Assembly (NCBI RefSeq): GCF_042242105.1
Contig: NC_092021.1
Coordinates: forward strand, 6,188,355-6,252,354
Direction of reading: 5' to 3'
Source of the DNA: Pempheris klunzingeri
Lineage: Eukaryota > Chordata > Actinopteri > Acropomatiformes > Pempheridae
Length of the DNA stretch: 64,000 nucleotides
The position numbers were made by a program, and so were the translations under genes. The notes under the pieces are model-generated. The model ran no database searches. It was not told where the DNA came from and was given only the letters and a program-made list of their open reading frames with translations. Positions 54,815 through 64,000 of this stretch are shown piece by piece; within the stretch, counting starts at the first letter, position 1, and every line of letters begins with the position of its first letter.

Positions 54815-55081
54815 GCTGATACCTCTTTCTTTTTCCGTTTCCTTGGGCCTGAAACCATGAAAACCTCATTTGAAGTCAATGCAGCACTAAGCAAAGGTCA
54901 AAAGGACAAGAATGCAGCCGTCTGCAGAATGACTTTGGTAAGACTTGATGCCAATAGCTTTCACCAGAGTATAGAGCTCTCTGTTTTTACTCAAAACGGA
55001 CATGAAAGACAGAAACGAGCTGATTGAATTTCATTCAGCACTTCCCATATAACTTTATGAAAAGTAAAAGGAGCAGGTGGA

Positions 55082-55155
55082 GGCACCGTGGCTTAGTTGG
55101 TCAAAGTCCCTGTCTTGTAAACAGGAGATCCTGGGTTCAAATCCCAGCGGTGCCT
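55082..55155 (+). tRNA. tRNA-Thr-TGT: tRNA-Thr(TGT), unit 30
   Basis: Identical to unit 1. Confidence 0.94.
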
Positions 55156-55323
55156 GCTTTATCTTCCTTTCCAGCACTAATAACCTTCCCAATGTTTGAA
55201 ATGGCAAGAACCTCATTTGAAACCGATGCAGCAAAAGGCAACCGGACAAGAATGTAGCCGGCAGCAGAATGACTTGATACCAATGTTTGTCACCAGAGTA
55301 CTTGAATGCCTTTGCCAACAGTG

Positions 55324-55397
55324 GGTGCTGTGGTTTAATTGGTGAAAGTGCCTGCCTTGTAAACGGGAGAGATTTGGTTTGAATCCCAGCCATGCCT
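55324..55397 (+). pseudogene. tRNA-Thr-like pseudogene, unit 30
   Basis: Same decayed sequence as unit 1. Confidence 0.87.
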
Positions 55398-55987
55398 TTA
55401 TGCGTCCATGGTAGCCATTACTTATTTAATCCTGGGAGAGGAAAAATGGACCAGGTTTTCGGTAGTTACCTCCAACATCCTATGAACACATCATCTCAGT
55501 GGTTTCTAAAGTCTATGGACAATGGCGTCTGTCCTGCCAGTGTCTTCGGAAACTGCTATCAGACGCTCCTCTAAACCATGCAATACAAGCAAGCAGTGCT
55601 GCCAGGCCCACGTTGGAGTTGAAATCCACTGCTGAAACACAACGAAAAGCCGCCTGACAGCAGAATTGTGATGGATAGGTTCATTGACACTCACAGTGTG
55701 TTTGAAACTGCATATAACACGGGAGAGACACTGACCTGAAATGAGCTTTTTTGCATCCACAACCAAGGATTGGCGTTGCAGTCAATGCAGTGACCAAGAC
55801 CCATGGGACAAAATTCTGGCCTCTATCCGACAAGGGATTGTAGGATTGTAGGACTGGAGTGAAGGATCGGTCCCACTCTTTACAGCCTTAATTGCAACAA
55901 CAGGACTAGGTTTTGAGGTATCATGGAGCAGAGCTTGGAAGAAGAGGCCACAGCCTTTGTTGAATGCCCACTTTGGGGACTAGGCAA

Positions 55988-56061
55988 GTCTCTGTGGCGC
56001 AATCGGCCAGCGCGCTCGGCTGTTAACCGAGAGGATGGTGGTTCGAGCCCACCCAGGGACG
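55988..56061 (+). tRNA. tRNA-Asn-GTT: tRNA-Asn(GTT), unit 31
   Basis: Identical to unit 1. Start of the second of two adjacent 6436-bp blocks. Confidence 0.97.
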
Positions 56062-56347
56062 AAAACTTGTTTGCGGCTGTGCAGCAAGAGTTCTGGTCGT
56101 GCCCTTGGAACTTGACGTGCTGCCTGGACCTGGCTAGAAGGCCCGAGCTCTTCCTTGTGGCTTCAGAGGTGTTGGCTTTTGTGCTTCTGCTTGCCAGCCT
56201 TGAATTGAACAAGGAGTCTTTCAAGGCACTTTGCTGTCAATGTCTTTTTTTGCTTTTTAACTGAAAACGGTAATGAAAGGCAGAACCAAGGTCATGCAAT
56301 TTCATTCAACTCTTCCTATGTAACTTTGGGAAAAGTGTAAAAGCTGT

Positions 56348-56421
56348 GGCGCCGTGGCTTAGTTGGTCAAAGTGCCTGTCTAGTAAACAGGAGATCCTGG
56401 GTTCAAATCCCAGCGGTGCCT
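56348..56421 (+). tRNA. tRNA-Thr-AGT: tRNA-Thr(AGT), unit 31
   Basis: Identical to unit 1; T5 terminator present. Confidence 0.97.
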
Positions 56422-56688
56422 GCTGATACCTCTTTCTTTTTCCGTTTCCTTGGGCCTGAAACCATGAAAACCTCATTTGAAGTCAATGCAGCACTAAGCA
56501 AAGGTCAAAAGGACAAGAATGCAGCCGTCTGCAGAATGACTTTGGTAAGACTTGATGCCAATAGCTTTCACCAGAGTATAGAGCTCTCTGTTTTTACTCA
56601 AAACGGACATGAAAGACAGAAACGAGCTGATTGAATTTCATTCAGCACTTCCCATATAACTTTATGAAAAGTAAAAGGAGCAGGTGGA

Positions 56689-56762
56689 GGCACCGTGGCT
56701 TAGTTGGTCAAAGTCCCTGTCTTGTAAACAGGAGATCCTGGGTTCAAATCCCAGCGGTGCCT
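56689..56762 (+). tRNA. tRNA-Thr-TGT: tRNA-Thr(TGT), unit 31
   Basis: Identical to unit 1. Confidence 0.94.
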
Positions 56763-56930
56763 GCTTTATCTTCCTTTCCAGCACTAATAACCTTCCCAAT
56801 GTTTGAAATGGCAAGAACCTCATTTGAAACCGATGCAGCAAAAGGCAACCGGACAAGAATGTAGCCGGCAGCAGAATGACTTGATACCAATGTTTGTCAC
56901 CAGAGTACTTGAATGCCTTTGCCAACAGTG

Positions 56931-57004
56931 GGTGCTGTGGTTTAATTGGTGAAAGTGCCTGCCTTGTAAACGGGAGAGATTTGGTTTGAATCCCAGCCAT
57001 GCCT
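56931..57004 (+). pseudogene. tRNA-Thr-like pseudogene, unit 31
   Basis: Same decayed sequence as unit 1. Confidence 0.87.
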
Positions 57005-57594
57005 TTATGCGTCCATGGTAGCCATTACTTATTTAATCCTGGGAGAGGAAAAATGGACCAGGTTTTCGGTAGTTACCTCCAACATCCTATGAACACATCA
57101 TCTCAGTGGTTTCTAAAGTCTATGGACAATGGCGTCTGTCCTGCCAGTGTCTTCAGAAACTGCTATCAGACGCTCCTCTAAACCATGCAATACAAGCAAG
57201 CAGTGCTGCCAGGCCCACGTTGGAGTTGAAATCCACTGCTGAAACACAACGAAAAGCCGCCTGACAGCAGAATTGTGATGGATAGGTTCATTGACACTCA
57301 CAGTGTGTTTGAAACTGCATATAACACGGGAGAGACACTGACCTGAAATGAGCTTTTTTGCATCCACAACCAAGGATTGGCGTTGCAGTCAATGCAGTGA
57401 CCAAGACCCATGGGACAAAATTCTGGCCTCTATCCGACAAGGGATTGTAGGATTGTAGGACTGGAGTGAAGGATCGGTCCCACTCTTTACAGCCTTAATT
57501 GCAACAACAGGACTAGGTTTTGAGGTATCATGGAGCAGAGCTTGGAAGAAGAGGCCACAGCCTTTGTTGAATGCCCACTTTGGGGACTAGGCAA

Positions 57595-57668
57595 GTCTCT
57601 GTGGCGCAATCGGCCAGCGCGCTCGGCTGTTAACCGAGAGGATGGTGGTTCGAGCCCACCCAGGGACG
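57595..57668 (+). tRNA. tRNA-Asn-GTT: tRNA-Asn(GTT), unit 32
   Basis: Identical to unit 1. Confidence 0.97.
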
Positions 57669-57954
57669 AAAACTTGTTTGCGGCTGTGCAGCAAGAGTTC
57701 TGGTCGTGCCCTTGGAACTTGACGTGCTGCCTGGACCTGGCTAGAAGGCCCGAGCTCTTCCTTGTGGCTTCAGAGGTGTTGGCTTTTGTGCTTCTGCTTG
57801 CCAGCCTTGAATTGAACAAGGAGTCTTTCAAGGCACTTTGCTGTCAATGTCTTTTTTTGCTTTTTAACTGAAAACGGTAATGAAAGGCAGAACCAAGGTC
57901 ATGCAATTTCATTCAACTCTTCCTATGTAACTTTGGGAAAAGTGTAAAAGCTGT

Positions 57955-58028
57955 GGCGCCGTGGCTTAGTTGGTCAAAGTGCCTGTCTAGTAAACAGGAG
58001 ATCCTGGGTTCAAATCCCAGCGGTGCCT
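57955..58028 (+). tRNA. tRNA-Thr-AGT: tRNA-Thr(AGT), unit 32
   Basis: Identical to unit 1; T5 terminator present. Confidence 0.97.
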
Positions 58029-58295
58029 GCTGATACCTCTTTCTTTTTCCGTTTCCTTGGGCCTGAAACCATGAAAACCTCATTTGAAGTCAATGCAGCA
58101 CTAAGCAAAGGTCAAAAGGACAAGAATGCAGCCGTCTGCAGAATGACTTTGGTAAGACTTGATGCCAATAGCTTTCACCAGAGTATAGAGCTCTCTGTTT
58201 TTACTCAAAACGGACATGAAAGACAGAAACGAGCTGATTGAATTTCATTCAGCACTTCCCATATAACTTTATGAAAAGTAAAAGGAGCAGGTGGA

Positions 58296-58369
58296 GGCAC
58301 CGTGGCTTAGTTGGTCAAAGTCCCTGTCTTGTAAACAGGAGATCCTGGGTTCAAATCCCAGCGGTGCCT
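58296..58369 (+). tRNA. tRNA-Thr-TGT: tRNA-Thr(TGT), unit 32
   Basis: Identical to unit 1. Confidence 0.94.
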
Positions 58370-58537
58370 GCTTTATCTTCCTTTCCAGCACTAATAACCT
58401 TCCCAATGTTTGAAATGGCAAGAACCTCATTTGAAACCGATGCAGCAAAAGGCAACCGGACAAGAATGTAGCCGGCAGCAGAATGACTTGATACCAATGT
58501 TTTTCACCAGAGTACTTGAATGCCTTTGCCAACAGTG

Positions 58538-58611
58538 GGTGCTGTGGTTTAATTGGTGAAAGTGCCTGCCTTGTAAACGGGAGAGATTTGGTTTGAATCC
58601 CAGCCATGCCT
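58538..58611 (+). pseudogene. tRNA-Thr-like pseudogene, unit 32
   Basis: Same decayed sequence as unit 1. Confidence 0.87.
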
Positions 58612-59209
58612 TTATGCGTCCATGGTAGCCATTACTTATTTAATCCTGGGAGAGGAAAAATGGACCAGGTTTTCGGTAGTTACCTCCAACATCCTATGAA
58701 CACATCATCTCAGTGGTTTCTAAAGTCTATGGACAATGGCGTCTGTCCTGCCAGTGTCTTCAGAAACTGCTATCAGACGCTCCTCTAAACCATGCAATAC
58801 AAGCAAGCAGTGCTGCCAGGCCCACGTTGGAGTTGAAATCCACTGCTGAAACACAACGAAAAGCCGCCTGACAGCAGAATTGTGATGGATAGGTTCATTG
58901 ACACTCACAGTGTGTTTGAAACTGCATATAACACGGGAGAGACACTGACCTGAAATGAGCTTTTTTGCATCCACAACCAAGGATTGGCGTTGCAGTCAAT
59001 GCAGTGACCAAGACCCATGGGACAAAATTCTGGCCTCTATCCGACAAGGGATTGTAGGATTGTAGGATTGTAGGACTGGAGTGAAGGATCGGTCCCACTC
59101 TTTACAGCCTTAATTGCAACAACAGGACTAGGTTTTGAGGTATCATGGAGCAGAGCTTGGAAGAAGAGGCCACAGCCTTTGTTGAATGCCCACTTTGGGG
59201 ACTAGGCAA

Positions 59210-59283
59210 GTCTCTGTGGCGCAATCGGCCAGCGCGCTCGGCTGTTAACCGAGAGGATGGTGGTTCGAGCCCACCCAGGGACG
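59210..59283 (+). tRNA. tRNA-Asn-GTT: tRNA-Asn(GTT), unit 33
   Basis: Identical to unit 1. Confidence 0.97.
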
Positions 59284-59569
59284 AAAACTTGTTTGCGGCT
59301 GTGCAGCAAGAGTTCTGGTCGTGCCCTTGGAACTTGACGTGCTGCCTGGACCTGGCTAGAAGGCCCGAGCTCTTCCTTGTGGCTTCAGAGGTGTTGGCTT
59401 TTGTGCTTCTGCTTGCCAGCCTTGAATTGAACAAGGAGTCTTTCAAGGCACTTTGCTGTCAATGTCTTTTTTTGCTTTTTAACTGAAAACGGTAATGAAA
59501 GGCAGAACCAAGGTCATGCAATTTCATTCAACTCTTCCTATGTAACTTTGGGAAAAGTGTAAAAGCTGT

Positions 59570-59643
59570 GGCGCCGTGGCTTAGTTGGTCAAAGTGCCTG
59601 TCTAGTAAACAGGAGATCCTGGGTTCAAATCCCAGCGGTGCCT
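59570..59643 (+). tRNA. tRNA-Thr-AGT: tRNA-Thr(AGT), unit 33
   Basis: Identical to unit 1; T5 terminator present. Confidence 0.97.
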
Positions 59644-59910
59644 GCTGATACCTCTTTCTTTTTCCGTTTCCTTGGGCCTGAAACCATGAAAACCTCATTT
59701 GAAGTCAATGCAGCACTAAGCAAAGGTCAAAAGGACAAGAATGCAGCCGTCTGCAGAATGACTTTGGTAAGACTTGATGCCAATAGCTTTCACCAGAGTA
59801 TAGAGCTCTCTGTTTTTACTCAAAACGGACATGAAAGACAGAAACGAGCTGATTGAATTTCATTCAGCACTTCCCATATAACTTTATGAAAAGTAAAAGG
59901 AGCAGGTGGA

Positions 59911-59984
59911 GGCACCGTGGCTTAGTTGGTCAAAGTCCCTGTCTTGTAAACAGGAGATCCTGGGTTCAAATCCCAGCGGTGCCT
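59911..59984 (+). tRNA. tRNA-Thr-TGT: tRNA-Thr(TGT), unit 33
   Basis: Identical to unit 1. Confidence 0.94.
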
Positions 59985-60152
59985 GCTTTATCTTCCTTTC
60001 CAGCACTAATAACCTTCCCAATGTTTGAAATGGCAAGAACCTCATTTGAAACCGATGCAGCAAAAGGCAACCGGACAAGAATGTAGCCGGCAGCAGAATG
60101 ACTTGATACCAATGTTTGTCACCAGAGTACTTGAATGCCTTTGCCAACAGTG

Positions 60153-60226
60153 GGTGCTGTGGTTTAATTGGTGAAAGTGCCTGCCTTGTAAACGGGAGAG
60201 ATTTGGTTTGAATCCCAGCCATGCCT
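60153..60226 (+). pseudogene. tRNA-Thr-like pseudogene, unit 33
   Basis: Same decayed sequence as unit 1. Confidence 0.87.
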
Positions 60227-60816
60227 TTATGCGTCCATGGTAGCCATTACTTATTTAATCCTGGGAGAGGAAAAATGGACCAGGTTTTCGGTAGTTACCT
60301 CCAACATCCTATGAACACATCATCTCAGTGGTTTCTAAAGTCTATGGACAATGGCGTCTGTCCTGCCAGTGTCTTCGGAAACTGCTATCAGACGCTCCTC
60401 TAAACCATGCAATACAAGCAAGCAGTGCTGCCAGGCCCACGTTGGAGTTGAAATCCACTGCTGAAACACAACGAAAAGCCGCCTGACAGCAGAATTGTGA
60501 TGGATAGGTTCATTGACACTCACAGTGTGTTTGAAACTGCATATAACACGGGAGAGACACTGACCTGAAATGAGCTTTTTTGCATCCACAACCAAGGATT
60601 GGCGTTGCAGTCAATGCAGTGACCAAGACCCATGGGACAAAATTCTGGCCTCTATCCGACAAGGGATTGTAGGATTGTAGGACTGGAGTGAAGGATCGGT
60701 CCCACTCTTTACAGCCTTAATTGCAACAACAGGACTAGGTTTTGAGGTATCATGGAGCAGAGCTTGGAAGAAGAGGCCACAGCCTTTGTTGAATGCCCAC
60801 TTTGGGGACTAGGCAA

Positions 60817-60890
60817 GTCTCTGTGGCGCAATCGGCCAGCGCGCTCGGCTGTTAACCGAGAGGATGGTGGTTCGAGCCCACCCAGGGACG
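60817..60890 (+). tRNA. tRNA-Asn-GTT: tRNA-Asn(GTT), unit 34
   Basis: Identical to unit 1. Confidence 0.97.
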
Positions 60891-61176
60891 AAAACTTGTT
60901 TGCGGCTGTGCAGCAAGAGTTCTGGTCGTGCCCTTGGAACTTGACGTGCTGCCTGGACCTGGCTAGAAGGCCCGAGCTCTTCCTTGTGGCTTCAGAGGTG
61001 TTGGCTTTTGTGCTTCTGCTTGCCAGCCTTGAATTGAACAAGGAGTCTTTCAAGGCACTTTGCTGTCAATGTCTTTTTTTGCTTTTTAACTGAAAACGGT
61101 AATGAAAGGCAGAACCAAGGTCATGCAATTTCATTCAACTCTTCCTATGTAACTTTGGGAAAAGTGTAAAAGCTGT

Positions 61177-61250
61177 GGCGCCGTGGCTTAGTTGGTCAAA
61201 GTGCCTGTCTAGTAAACAGGAGATCCTGGGTTCAAATCCCAGCGGTGCCT
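61177..61250 (+). tRNA. tRNA-Thr-AGT: tRNA-Thr(AGT), unit 34
   Basis: Identical to unit 1; T5 terminator present. Confidence 0.97.
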
Positions 61251-61517
61251 GCTGATACCTCTTTCTTTTTCCGTTTCCTTGGGCCTGAAACCATGAAAAC
61301 CTCATTTGAAGTCAATGCAGCACTAAGCAAAGGTCAAAAGGACAAGAATGCAGCCGTCTGCAGAATGACTTTGGTAAGACTTGATGCCAATAGCTTTCAC
61401 CAGAGTATAGAGCTCTCTGTTTTTACTCAAAACGGACATGAAAGACAGAAACGAGCTGATTGAATTTCATTCAGCACTTCCCATATAACTTTATGAAAAG
61501 TAAAAGGAGCAGGTGGA

Positions 61518-61591
61518 GGCACCGTGGCTTAGTTGGTCAAAGTCCCTGTCTTGTAAACAGGAGATCCTGGGTTCAAATCCCAGCGGTGCCT
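61518..61591 (+). tRNA. tRNA-Thr-TGT: tRNA-Thr(TGT), unit 34
   Basis: Identical to unit 1. Confidence 0.94.
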
Positions 61592-61759
61592 GCTTTATCT
61601 TCCTTTCCAGCACTAATAACCTTCCCAATGTTTGAAATGGCAAGAACCTCATTTGAAACCGATGCAGCAAAAGGCAACCGGACAAGAATGTAGCCGGCAG
61701 CAGAATGACTTGATACCAATGTTTGTCACCAGAGTACTTGAATGCCTTTGCCAACAGTG

Positions 61760-61833
61760 GGTGCTGTGGTTTAATTGGTGAAAGTGCCTGCCTTGTAAAC
61801 GGGAGAGATTTGGTTTGAATCCCAGCCATGCCT
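61760..61833 (+). pseudogene. tRNA-Thr-like pseudogene, unit 34
   Basis: Same decayed sequence as unit 1. Confidence 0.87.
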
Positions 61834-62423
61834 TTATGCGTCCATGGTAGCCATTACTTATTTAATCCTGGGAGAGGAAAAATGGACCAGGTTTTCGGTA
61901 GTTACCTCCAACATCCTATGAACACATCATCTCAGTGGTTTCTAAAGTCTATGGACAATGGCGTCTGTCCTGCCAGTGTCTTCGGAAACTGCTATCAGAC
62001 GCTCCTCTAAACCATGCAATACAAGCAAGCAGTGCTGCCAGGCCCACGTTGGAGTTGAAATCCACTGCTGAAACACAACGAAAAGCCGCCTGACAGCAGA
62101 ATTGTGATGGATAGGTTCATTGACACTCACAGTGTGTTTGAAACTGCATATAACACGGGAGAGACACTGACCTGAAATGAGCTTTTTTGCATCCACAACC
62201 AAGGATTGGCGTTGCAGTCAATGCAGTGACCAAGACCCATGGGACAAAATTCTGGCCTCTATCCGACAAGGGATTGTAGGATTGTAGGACTGGAGTGAAG
62301 GATCGGTCCCACTCTTTACAGCCTTAATTGCAACAACAGGACTAGGTTTTGAGGTATCATGGAGCAGAGCTTGGAAGAAGAGGCCACAGCCTTTGTTGAA
62401 TGCCCACTTTGGGGACTAGGCAA

Positions 62424-62497
62424 GTCTCTGTGGCGCAATCGGCCAGCGCGCTCGGCTGTTAACCGAGAGGATGGTGGTTCGAGCCCACCCAGGGACT
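62424..62497 (+). tRNA. tRNA-Asn-GTT: tRNA-Asn(GTT), unit 35, discriminator variant
   Basis: The body is identical to unit 1 but the last base, discriminator position 73, is T instead of G (CAGGGACT). G73 is an identity element for asparaginyl-tRNA synthetase, so charging may be reduced. Confidence 0.92.
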
Positions 62498-62783
62498 AAA
62501 ACTTGTTTGCGGCTGTGCAGCAAGAGTTCTGGTCGTGCCCTTGGAACTTGACGTGCAGCCTGGACCTGGCTAGAAGGCCCGAGCTCTTCCTTGTGGCTTC
62601 AGAGGTGTTGGCTTTTGTGCTTCTGCTTGCCAGCCTTGAATTGAACAAGGAGTCTTTCAAGGCACTTTGCTGTCAATGTCTTTTTTTGCTTTTTAACTGA
62701 AAACGGTAATGAAAGGCAGAACCAAGGTCATGCAATTTCATTCAACTCTTCCTATGTAACTTTGGGAAAAGTGTAAAAGCTGT

Positions 62784-62857
62784 GGCGCCGTGGCTTAGTT
62801 GGTCAAAGTGCCTGTCTAGTAAACAGGAGATCCTGGGTTCAAATCCCAGCGGTGCCT
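62784..62857 (+). tRNA. tRNA-Thr-AGT: tRNA-Thr(AGT), unit 35
   Basis: Identical to unit 1; T5 terminator present. Confidence 0.97.
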
Positions 62858-63124
62858 GCTGATACCTCTTTCTTTTTCCGTTTCCTTGGGCCTGAAACCA
62901 TGAAAACCTCATTTGAAGTCAATGCAGCACTAAGCAAAGGTCAAAAGGACAAGAATGCAGCCGTCTGCAGAATGACTTTGGTAAGACTTGATGCCAATAG
63001 CTTTCACCAGAGTATAGAGCTCTCTGTTTTTACTCAAAACGGACATGAAAGACAGAAACGAGCTGATTGAATTTCATTCAGCACTTCCCATATAACTTTA
63101 TGAAAAGTAAAAGGAGCAGGTGGA

Positions 63125-63198
63125 GGCACCGTGGCTTAGTTGGTCAAAGTCCCTGTCTTGTAAACAGGAGATCCTGGGTTCAAATCCCAGCGGTGCCT
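63125..63198 (+). tRNA. tRNA-Thr-TGT: tRNA-Thr(TGT), unit 35
   Basis: Identical to unit 1. Confidence 0.94.
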
Positions 63199-63366
63199 GC
63201 TTTATCTTCCTTTCCAGCACTAATAACCTTCCCAATGTTTGAAATGGCAAGAACCTCATTTGAAACCGATGCAGCAAAAGGCAACCGGACAAGAATGTAG
63301 CCGGCAGCAGAATGACTTGATACCAATGTTTGTCACCAGAGTACTTGAATGCCTTTGCCAACAGTG

Positions 63367-63440
63367 GGTGCTGTGGTTTAATTGGTGAAAGTGCCTGCCT
63401 TGTAAACGGGAGAGATTTGGTTTGAATCCCAGCCATGCCT
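63367..63440 (+). pseudogene. tRNA-Thr-like pseudogene, unit 35
   Basis: Same decayed sequence as unit 1. The spacer continues to the window edge just short of the next tRNA-Asn. Confidence 0.87.
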
Positions 63441-64000
63441 TTATGCGTCCATGGTAGCCATTACTTATTTAATCCTGGGAGAGGAAAAATGGACCAGGTT
63501 TTCGGTAGTTACCTCCAACATCCTATGAACACATCATCTCAGTGGTTTCTAAAGTCTATGGACAATGGCGTCTGTCCTGCCAGTGTCTTCGGAAACTGCT
63601 ATCAGACGCTCCTCTAAACCATGCAATACAAGCAAGCAGTGCTGCCAGGCCCACGTTGGAGTTGAAATCCACTGCTGAAACACAACGAAAAGCCGCCTGA
63701 CAGCAGAATTGTGATGGATAGGTTCATTGACACTCACAGTGTGTTTGAAACTGCATATAACACGGGAGAGACACTGACCTGAAATGAGCTTTTTTGCATC
63801 CACAACCAAGGATTGGCGTTGCAGTCAATGCAGTGACCAAGACCCATGGGACAAAATTCTGGCCTCTATCCGACAAGGGATTGTAGGATTGTAGGACTGG
63901 AGTGAAGGATCGGTCCCACTCTTTACAGCCTTAATTGCAACAACAGGACTAGGTTTTGAGGTATCATGGAGCAGAGCTTGGAAGAAGAGGCCACAGCCTT

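Larger units (their letters stand above)
49552..55987 (+). repeat. Higher-order repeat block, units 27-30 (6436 bp)
   Basis: Repeats the marker order of units 21-24 and lacks counterparts of units 25 and 26. Confidence 0.82.
55988..62423 (+). repeat. Higher-order repeat block, units 31-34 (6436 bp)
   Basis: Same length and marker order as units 27-30. It is followed by unit 35, which carries the GCAGCC marker of unit 25. Confidence 0.82.
8689..64000 (+). repeat. Tandem tRNA-Asn/Thr gene array, 34 full units plus partial ends
   Basis: Unit starts (first base of tRNA-Asn): 9507, 11056, 12322, 13871, 15480, 17089, 18698, 20334, 21970, 23579, 24845, 26454, 27720, 29327, 30593, 31859, 33466, 35081, 36688, 38295, 39902, 41509, 43124, 44731, 46338, 47945, 49552, 51159, 52774, 54381, 55988, 57595, 59210, 60817, 62424. 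Lengths are 1549 (units 1, 3), 1266 (2, 10, 12, 14, 15), 1609 (4-6, 9, 11), 1636 (7, 8), 1607 (13, 16 and most right-hand units) and 1615 (17, 22, 28, 32). Unit 0 is a left fragment and unit 35 is cut by the window edge. All genes point right. Identity between units is very high; most tRNA copies are identical over all 74 nt. Confidence 0.98.

Noticed and set aside
9442-63966. Recurrent open frames of 60-123 aa across the array on both strands
   Set aside because: They overlap tRNA genes and spacers, sit in opposite frames of the same DNA, match no protein family and recur only because the unit recurs. Small indels such as the 27-bp patch pass through them without any sign of coding constraint.
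8689-64000. tRNA-derived SINE family
   Set aside because: Copies are in strict head-to-tail order with shared spacers, have complete 74-nt folds, and lack a common tRNA-unrelated body with an A- or T-rich tail and target duplications.
8689-64000. CRISPR or satellite-only array
   Set aside because: The period is 1.6 kb, with defined tRNA genes in each unit and no short repeat/spacer pattern. The host is a vertebrate.
8689-64000. Pure assembly artefact
   Set aside because: Unit-specific indels, private variants and an ordered higher-order structure argue for a real array, though the true copy number could differ and cannot be judged from sequence alone.

Overview
The window looks like chromosomal DNA of a ray-finned (teleost) fish. 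The left 8.7 kb is a mosaic of decayed fish-type transposable elements: an L2/CR1-like LINE tail, Rex3/RTE-like tails, a hAT transposase remnant, a LINE endonuclease remnant and a BEL/Pao remnant. The rest is vertebrate-type nuclear tRNA genes with no encoded CCA and with internal Pol III A and B boxes. The species cannot be named from the sequence alone, and I see no host protein-coding gene.

Layout. 1-831: unassigned sequence with a TGTC microsatellite. 832-1937: 3' part of a LINE. 1938-2150: broken BEL/Pao remnant. 2150-3716: retroposon tails and simple repeats. 3717-6728: two inverted arms of about 338 bp enclosing a hAT transposase remnant and another interspersed repeat. 6729-7720: LINE endonuclease remnant on the minus strand. 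7985-8530: a 43-bp minisatellite. 8689-64000: a head-to-tail tRNA gene array that runs off the right edge.

The array. Counted from one tRNA-Asn start to the next, there are 34 complete units, a 35th cut by the window end, and a partial unit 0 at the left. The standard unit is 1607-1609 bp and carries, all on the + strand, tRNA-Asn(GTT), tRNA-Thr(AGT), tRNA-Thr(TGT) and a decayed tRNA-Thr(TGT)-like pseudogene. Five 1266-bp units (2, 10, 12, 14, 15) lack the tRNA-Thr(TGT) interval through a fusion inside the two Thr genes. That gives 35 Asn, 35 Thr(AGT) and 30 Thr(TGT) genes (100 in all), plus 36 pseudogene copies and one truncated Thr relic.

How it evolved. The two Thr genes differ at only 3 of 74 positions, and their flanks are recognisably homologous, so the unit contains an older 341-bp duplication. 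Indels (58 bp, 27 bp, 8 bp, 2 bp) and point variants sort the units into higher-order repeats. These include a 2.87-kb dimer in the left half and a 6436-bp tetramer, probably cut down from a 9650-bp hexamer, in the right half. The left edge is the most divergent and keeps ancestral states, as expected for unequal crossing-over in a tandem array. The genes should feed one pool of Asn and Thr tRNAs. Only tRNA-Thr(AGT) in full-length units has a close oligo-T terminator, which raises a question about how the other genes end their transcripts.
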